DNA of 11,109 nucleotides from an uncultured beta proteobacterium (lineage in GTDB: Bacteria > Pseudomonadota > Gammaproteobacteria > Burkholderiales > Burkholderiaceae_C), in assembly GCA_903886165.1 (NCBI GenBank), contig CAISLL010000067.1, positions 1-11,109 of the forward strand, read 5' to 3'. Below, one piece after another: positions 6,695 through 11,109 of the stretch. The position numbers and the translations under genes are program-made. Each line of letters opens with the position of its first letter. The first letter of the stretch is position 1. A model generated the notes under the pieces. It was not told the DNA's origin. It saw only the letters and a program-made list of their open reading frames with translations, and searched no databases.

Positions 6695-7786
6695 CTAATC
6701 GCGTTGCCGATTGATGCGAATCATTATATTTTTCGCCCCGGGGCGCACAGGTTCTGACTGCCCCTCAAGGTCACCGGCCCCTGGTGTGGCGTTGCCTGAG
6801 CGCGATATACGAGCGCCCACAATCAAGGCTCGCTGATCGGATATTTTCGCATATGGGCCAATACTCATTTGATCACCGAGGACAAAACTGGTCGGAAGGT
6901 CTCTGACCTGTTTTCGCAACACCGCCAACGGACGACTGGAGCCTTCAGCAGCTCGCACAAAGACAAAAACGGTGTCGGTGTCCAGCACTGTCGTCCGCAA
7001 TCCTGCATCAAGCTGAACTATCCCGCTAACTTGAGCGCTCCCGCGTTCATTACCCATTTGCCCCGTTGCTATTTGTCGAGGTGTCGAACCGCCAGCCTGA
7101 GGCTCGGGAGATTCAGCCTTGCTGGACTGCTCGGCCAAGTTTTGTGCTTCGCCAATGCTGCTCATGGTCGAGCGCGCGACTTCCGATTCGGGCGGCACCA
7201 AAACCAAGATCTTTTTCCATTGATCGACGGCGGCCGCGTAGTCACGTTCCTGGAATGACGCGGTTGCAGACAGCGCGAGTGCCTTGACATTTTTGGGATC
7301 CAAATCCAGTGCGCGTTTAATCAACACTTGGGGTTCACCGAGCAATTTCTTATTCATAGACATCGCCAGCACATCGGCGTAATCTGCCAGAAGTTCAGCA
7401 TTGCCAGGGCGCAATTTCACCAAATGGCTGTACGCATCTGCGGCTTCAGCGTAGCGCCCGAGCGTGATGTAGGAGCGGGCCAACATGCTCCAACCCTCCA
7501 CATCGTCCGGCTTGTCTTTCAGCCTGATGGCCAGGGCTGAAGCCCTATCGACAATCTGTTCCTGGGACGCGGCATGGTGCGACTCCTTCAACGCGACTGG
7601 CCCAGTCAACCCGAGTGGAATCAACAAGTCAGGTCGCCAATAGCCAACGGCAGCAACTATTGCCACTGCAAAACCAACCAAAATGGCCAAGTGGCGCTTG
7701 ATCCAGACAAAACCCACTTGGCGGGTCTGCGCTTGACAGTCCAGCACAGGCGAATCTAAGTTGTCTGGCTTGGTGTGCTCAGTCAT
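6695..7786 (-). CDS. CcmI/NrfG-like TPR cytochrome c maturation protein
   Basis: A 363-residue inner-membrane protein with one membrane helix (about 33-50). Periplasmic TPR hairpins follow (about 98-131 and 165-200, pattern GWxxLAxxYxxLGxYxxAxxAY), then a linker and a C-terminal domain (about 250-363) with VFVFVRAAEGSSRPLAVLRK and a GARISRSGNATPGAGDL stretch, typical of the CcmI C-terminus. CcmI presents apocytochrome c to the CcmF/H haem lyase. Full-length CcmI has two membrane helices with a cytoplasmic loop between them; this protein lacks the first helix and loop, resembling the periplasmic CcmI-2 part or NrfG. No other ccm gene is in the window. It lies 104 bases after the multiheme cytochrome b/c gene, suggesting a maturation factor kept with its client (inference). 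The ribosome-binding site is weak. Confidence 0.85.
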   Translation of the reverse strand: MTEHTKPDNLDSPVLDCQAQTRQVGFVWIKRHLAILVGFAVAIVAAVGYWRPDLLIPLGLTGPVALKESHHAASQEQIVDRASALAIRLKDKPDDVEGWSMLARSYITLGRYAEAADAYSHLVKLRPGNAELLADYADVLAMSMNKKLLGEPQVLIKRALDLDPKNVKALALSATASFQERDYAAAVDQWKKILVLVPPESEVARSTMSSIGEAQNLAEQSSKAESPEPQAGGSTPRQIATGQMGNERGSAQVSGIVQLDAGLRTTVLDTDTVFVFVRAAEGSSRPLAVLRKQVRDLPTSFVLGDQMSIGPYAKISDQRALIVGARISRSGNATPGAGDLEGQSEPVRPGAKNIMIRINRQRD

Positions 7787-7890
7787 GACCGAGCATTTTA
7801 CAGTTTACGCGCTGAACCGTGTTCCGCCCATCGGGGGTCAGAAAACATGACAAGCTGAAGAACAGCGTGACGGCCACTCCAGACTGTACT

Positions 7891-9903
7891 TCAGAAGCTT
7901 GTAAAGAAGCCGATCCCCACCAGCGTCAGCAATGTCAGCCCACATGCAATCAGCGTGAATGCCAGCACCTTTGCTGCAGTCAGTTTGGCTGGCGAAGGGG
8001 CATCCACCAGGTATTTTTCCAACTCACCGGTTCGGACCAGGCGTTCGTATTCCAGAGCATGTTCGTGCTTGAAGTCTTCTATCGAGAAAGTGCCAGTGAA
8101 CATCACCACCTCGACCGGGAACTTGTCGGGCCGGAAATGGTTATTGAAGAAGTGCACGGTGAACAGGAACACCACCGCCAGGAAAGCTTCTTCGGCGTGG
8201 AAAATCGCCGCCACGTTGAACACCCAACCCGGCAGGAACGCACCAAAGAAGTTGGGCAACCACATGATCAATCCACTCACACCAATGATGGTCACACCCC
8301 AGAACGGCGCCCAGTAGTCAAATTTTTCCCAATAAGCCCAGCGCTCGAATTGCGGACGCGGGCCCTTGCCAAAGAACCACTTGAACATGGCGATCATGTC
8401 CTTTCCGTCCTGCAGGTTTGGCACCAGCGAATCGGGGCCAAAGAACTTGAAGGTGTTCCAATTCTTGGCAATGCGCCAGGCGATGTAGAACAGGTGCCAG
8501 AAAAACACGCTGGCAAAGATCACCGCGTTGATGCGGTGAATGATGCCTGCCGTTTGCGGGCCGCCGAGTGCCGTCATCAGGCTCGATGCCCAAGGTGACG
8601 ACGGGTAGAACAACGGAATGCCGGTCAACGTCAACAGCATCAAGCTCAGTGCAAAAGCGATGTGCGCAATGCGCCAGACCGGGCTGAATCGGCGAACATG
8701 TTTGCCACGGTATTGCTCCGGCACACCGGCGAGCCTGACGTGTTTTTCACCGGCGTGGGCTTTGCGCTCCTTGAACTCACGGTAGAACCACAACAAGGTG
8801 TGCAACCAGAAGAAGGCAAAAGTGCCCACCAGCAACTGCAGCATGATTTGCCAGGCGACCCAAATCTGCGGATATTTGTCGAAATCGCCAGCGTGTCCGT
8901 GCGGCTGATAAGACACAAAACCCGCAGGTGCCAGGGCAAGCTCTTTCTTCCCGCTGTGGCAAGTCTGGCAAGTTTTGAGGCGATTGTTGACATGCACCAT
9001 CGATTTGGGGTGGTCCGCCTTCAATATCTTGTGGCTGCCATGGCAGTCATAACATTTGGCGGTGTAGGTATAACCCAGCGTGTTGATCTGGCCGTGGTAG
9101 GTGGCCATGTAAGTCTTCAGGTTTTCCTGATGACAAGAGCCGCACTGATCCGTGACAGCCAACTTGAATGGGTCACTGGATGAATTTGTGATGTTATGGG
9201 AGCCATGGCAGTCTGAACAGACGGCAGCTTTGACGTTGCTCTTTTCCAGCACTTCCTTGCCGTGAATGGAGTCCGCATAAGACTCCAACTGGTCCTCATG
9301 GCAGCTTTCGCCGCAAGTCTCTGAGATGCTCAGGCGCCACTGGTCGTACTGCGGCGTGTCTTTGGCAGGCACGTTGAAGCTGTGTGTGTCATGGCAGTTG
9401 TCACACGAGGCGTTGGGCTTGGTCTTATCGTCTGCATTGGGTCGGGCATGAAAAGAAGCTTTGTACGCCTCAATATTCTTTGCGACGAGTTCAAATCGTG
9501 GCTTCGTCTCGGCTGTGCCTGCCTTTTTGACGTCGTCCCACAACTGCTGATGGCAGCCTGCGCAATCTACTTTGGCAAGCTTGAGGGCTGGATCCTTCGC
9601 ATGGGCCTTGGCTTTTTCAGCGTTGTCCCTGATGTCAGTATGGCAATCCACGCAGGTCATGGTGGCATGCACACTTTGGTCGAACTTGTCCGGCATGACA
9701 GCACGCAACTCACGCAACTTGCCATCTGCGCCTGAAACTTGCAACTTGCCTTTCTTGCCGTCGTGGCAAGAAAGGCAAGTTGCCTTGTCAAGCTTCGGGG
9801 ATGGGGCCTGGGCCGCCGGGTTTGCCGCGCTTACCGGCAGACTCAGGCAAGTGCCAAGAAGCCAGGCCAGTCCGCCCAAAAGAAGTGAGGATTTGAGTCG
9901 CAT
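7891..9903 (-). CDS. Multiheme cytochrome c / cytochrome b fusion (CbcL-like)
   Basis: A 670-residue protein with a signal peptide (to about residue 26). Its periplasmic multiheme domain has eight CXXCH sites at Cys43, 84, 114, 167, 229, 254, 284 and 312 plus one CGESCH (197-202), a CX3CH variant lying where a further haem is expected. The C-terminal half is a membrane cytochrome b of the HydC/FdnI/thiosulfate-reductase type with about six helices (roughly 347-373, 411-431, 455-476, 532-550, 560-585, 645-668). Candidate b-haem histidines are 414, 456, 470, 569 and 584. The layout matches CbcL of Geobacter, a quinol oxidase with nine c-haems used in low-potential extracellular electron transfer; function here is by analogy. 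The start lies just 18 bases after the T-tract of a terminator and lacks a clear Shine-Dalgarno sequence. It probably heads the transcript running to 4876. Confidence 0.9.
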   Translation of the reverse strand: MRLKSSLLLGGLAWLLGTCLSLPVSAANPAAQAPSPKLDKATCLSCHDGKKGKLQVSGADGKLRELRAVMPDKFDQSVHATMTCVDCHTDIRDNAEKAKAHAKDPALKLAKVDCAGCHQQLWDDVKKAGTAETKPRFELVAKNIEAYKASFHARPNADDKTKPNASCDNCHDTHSFNVPAKDTPQYDQWRLSISETCGESCHEDQLESYADSIHGKEVLEKSNVKAAVCSDCHGSHNITNSSSDPFKLAVTDQCGSCHQENLKTYMATYHGQINTLGYTYTAKCYDCHGSHKILKADHPKSMVHVNNRLKTCQTCHSGKKELALAPAGFVSYQPHGHAGDFDKYPQIWVAWQIMLQLLVGTFAFFWLHTLLWFYREFKERKAHAGEKHVRLAGVPEQYRGKHVRRFSPVWRIAHIAFALSLMLLTLTGIPLFYPSSPWASSLMTALGGPQTAGIIHRINAVIFASVFFWHLFYIAWRIAKNWNTFKFFGPDSLVPNLQDGKDMIAMFKWFFGKGPRPQFERWAYWEKFDYWAPFWGVTIIGVSGLIMWLPNFFGAFLPGWVFNVAAIFHAEEAFLAVVFLFTVHFFNNHFRPDKFPVEVVMFTGTFSIEDFKHEHALEYERLVRTGELEKYLVDAPSPAKLTAAKVLAFTLIACGLTLLTLVGIGFFTSF

Positions 9904-9921
9904 GAATCAATACCGATAGAC

Positions 9922-9957
9922 AAAAAAAATGGCCATAGTCTTTAGAGACATTGGCCA
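9922..9957 (-). terminator. Terminator after the monoheme cytochrome c gene
   Basis: On the minus strand TGGCCA (9957-9952), an inner AGAC/GTCT stem and TGGCCA (9935-9930) form a hairpin followed by eight T (9929-9922). It lies 26 bases after the cytochrome c stop and 18 bases before the start of the multiheme b/c gene. It would end the small cytochrome transcript or let through only part of it. Confidence 0.85.
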
Positions 9958-9983
9958 CGGGTTTGCCGCTAGTTCCGCGGAAT

Positions 9984-10328
9984 TTACTGGGCCAAAATCC
10001 AGTCCGCCAGGTTTTTCATCACTTTGGGGTCTTTGGAATCGAGCATCTTGTGTTTTTCTTCAGTGCCATCTTCAAGTTTCACCTTCGGGCTGGTGGTGAA
10101 ATTGGTAATCAGCTTGTCCTGCCCATCCGCCTTGCCTTTGTATTTTTCAGCAATTTTCTTCAGAGACGGGCCTTTTTTGGTCTTGTCTACAGCGTGGCAT
10201 TTGGTGCAGTCGTTTTCTTTGAACAACGCCTTGGCCGCGTCTGCATCGACAGCCGCTTGCGCCGGCGCCAAGCTGGCAAGCGCCAATACGACGGAAGAGG
10301 CGGCCAGTGTGATGGAAGATTTGAACAT
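9984..10328 (-). CDS. Small monoheme class I cytochrome c (c551/c5-like)
   Basis: A 114-residue precursor of a soluble periplasmic electron carrier. The open frame extends upstream to 10445, but the ATG at 10328 is chosen because AAGGAG (10341-10336) lies just before it and the protein then starts with a proper signal peptide ending APAQA (about residue 25). The mature protein of about 89 residues has one haem site CTKCH (41-45), a KKGPSL motif after it (Pro ligand region), Met95 as likely sixth haem ligand, and the terminal helix LADWILAQ typical of c551/c5-type cytochromes. The region before Met95 is unusually Lys-rich, so the protein is probably basic and suited to an acidic partner. It sits directly before the multiheme b/c gene, separated by a terminator. 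A shuttle between that membrane complex or bc1 and periplasmic acceptors is the likely role. Confidence 0.93.
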   Translation of the reverse strand: MFKSSITLAASSVVLALASLAPAQAAVDADAAKALFKENDCTKCHAVDKTKKGPSLKKIAEKYKGKADGQDKLITNFTTSPKVKLEDGTEEKHKMLDSKDPKVMKNLADWILAQ

Positions 10329-10854
10329 TTGATAACTCCTTGAAAGTAGTAAGGTTAACAAAAAATAAATAAGTCTAAAAGAAATTAATTGGCGGGCAAA
10401 GTTCCGCAAGGGCGTTTGATCGACAGCGATTATGAGCCTTTTCACTTCAGCTTCAGCTTCAGCTGCATCTGTTGTTTCATCAATGTCTCGCGGTATTGAG
10501 TTTGCCCCATCGAGTCAGTCTCGCTGTGAAACCACAATACATCAAACCCAAGGCAAACGGCAAGACAGCGGCCAAGAACGGGTGCGATTCAAAGTAGTGT
10601 GGACGGTGGGTGTAACGCTGAAACCCGGCAGGGCGACTGGGTCAGGCGCGTGCGGTTTTGGGACAACGGCACACGCGGTACTTGACGCTCAGCACGCCAA
10701 CACCTCAGACACGCGCATTTCGCGCAGTTGCCCGGTCGCTTGACACAATCAGCCCGCCTCACACTGTTTGGAATCGAGTATTTTAAGAAACCAAGCTGTA
10801 GCCATTGTATGGAATACGTTATTTGCTATCAAAGTTGTCAGATGCCATTTTTAT
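10329..10854. other. Gene-free interval of about 525 bases
   Basis: No convincing coding region on either strand. Open frames here have atypical, Ser/Ala- or Arg-rich translations and no recognisable domain. The part next to 10328 is AT-rich on the minus strand (10345-10390) and must contain the promoter and leader of the cytochrome c gene. Elsewhere there is a hairpin-forming sequence at 10647-10677 (CGCGTG/CACGCG with an inner GTT/AAC), a small CGCG palindrome near 10714-10728, and a weak inverted repeat around 10801-10813 (CCAT TGT ATGG). I see no clear terminator for the gene ending at 10855. Confidence 0.6.
10445..10462. repeat. Short tandem repeat (CTTCAG)x3
   Basis: Three perfect copies of the hexamer CTTCAG, followed by a partial fourth (CT). 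It lies about 115 bases upstream of the cytochrome c start in the gene-free interval. It is short enough to be chance. A hexamer repeat cannot shift a reading frame but could vary spacing. Confidence 0.5.
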
Positions 10855-11109
10855 TTAAAGGGCACCGATCGCGCGTAACCCGGCAATCTCTTCAGCAGCA
10901 AAGCCCTGGTCAGCCAGCACCGCACCACTATCAGCACCCACGCTCGGCGCTGTGGGTGTGGCCGGTGTTGTGCGGCTGAAGCGCGGGGCCGGTGCGGGTT
11001 GCGTCACACCATTGATCTCGACAAAGGTATTGCGCGAGCGGTTGTGGGGGTGCTTGGGCGCTTCATCCATGTCGAGCACCGGGGCCACGCAGGCATCGGT
11101 GCCTTCAAA
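10855..11109 (-). CDS. CaiB/BaiF-family CoA-transferase or racemase, C-terminal part
   Basis: Only the last 84 residues are in the window; the gene continues past the right edge. The frame is open to 11109 and reads TDACVAPVLDMDEA, then HPHNRSRNTFVEI, a Pro/Ala-rich PAPAPRFSRT segment, and a final AAEEIAGLRAIGAL. This is the characteristic C-terminus of family III CoA-transferases such as alpha-methylacyl-CoA racemase and formyl-CoA or carnitine-type transferases: a conserved D-A-C-x-x-P-V-L, then a HPH with an R-x-T-F motif, then an alternative-site proline-rich tail. The TDAC/HPHN pair with a short tail favours the alpha-methylacyl-CoA racemase branch over formyl-CoA transferase, but catalytic residues lie outside the window. 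It is a metabolic gene unrelated to the electron-transfer cluster. Confidence 0.85.
   Translation of the reverse strand, partial: FEGTDACVAPVLDMDEAPKHPHNRSRNTFVEINGVTQPAPAPRFSRTTPATPTAPSVGADSGAVLADQGFAAEEIAGLRAIGAL

Noticed and set aside
7819..8598. Long + strand open frame (259 codons) across the cytochrome b domain
   Set aside because: His/Gln/Glu-rich translation with no domain; it is antisense to a clear membrane domain whose codon bias keeps this frame open.
8662..9183. Plus-strand open frame of 173 codons opposite the multiheme domain
   Set aside because: Antisense shadow of CXXCH-bearing sequence; its translation resembles nothing.
10329..10445. Upstream extension of the small cytochrome c by 39 residues
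   Set aside because: The extension lies upstream of a strong AAGGAG and would put a second hydrophobic stretch before a normal signal peptide; it is the AT-rich leader.
10432..10743. Possible 103-codon gene on the + strand in the gene-free interval
   Set aside because: Starts with a Ser/Ala run produced by the CTTCAG repeat, has no ribosome-binding site and no recognisable domain.

Overview
The window looks like a chromosomal stretch of a Gram-negative proteobacterium, most likely a betaproteobacterium of the Burkholderiales (Comamonadaceae, Rhodoferax-like). I infer this from moderate-to-high GC, lipoprotein and Tat signals, a HiPIP, and abundant c-type cytochromes with a CcmI-type maturation factor. 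No rRNA, tRNA, CRISPR array, transposase or phage gene was seen. The theme of the window is periplasmic and membrane electron transfer.

Left part (1-1270): a small lipoprotein of unknown function (+) converges on a short multiheme c-type cytochrome gene (-). The cytochrome gene is split by one frameshift and may also have lost an internal segment. A 201-base divergent intergenic region follows.

Centre left (1271-4833, + strand): two secreted helical proteins of about 260-290 residues come first, the second with two PilJ/NarX-type sensor-like domains but no membrane or signalling part. They are followed by a Tat-exported three-domain multicopper oxidase and, 127 bases further on, a Tat-exported HiPIP. 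The block ends at a strong hairpin terminator that can work in both directions.

Right part (4876-10328, all - strand, read right to left): a small monoheme cytochrome c with its own terminator; a CbcL-like fusion of a nine-site multiheme cytochrome c domain to a membrane cytochrome b domain; a CcmI/NrfG-like TPR protein; a lipoprotein of unknown function; and an NHL beta-propeller lipoprotein. The last four could be one transcript. The likely logic is that the b/c fusion takes electrons from the quinone pool to the periplasm, small carriers (cytochrome c, HiPIP) shuttle them, and the TPR protein helps attach the haems.

Far right: about 525 bases with no convincing gene, then the C-terminal end of a CaiB/BaiF-family CoA-transferase or racemase running off the window edge.

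Most unusual points: a CX3CH haem-type motif inside an otherwise CXXCH multiheme array next to an orphan CcmI-like gene; free-standing periplasmic tandem PilJ/NarX-like domains beside a repeat-built helical protein and a multicopper oxidase; and the damaged multiheme cytochrome gene.
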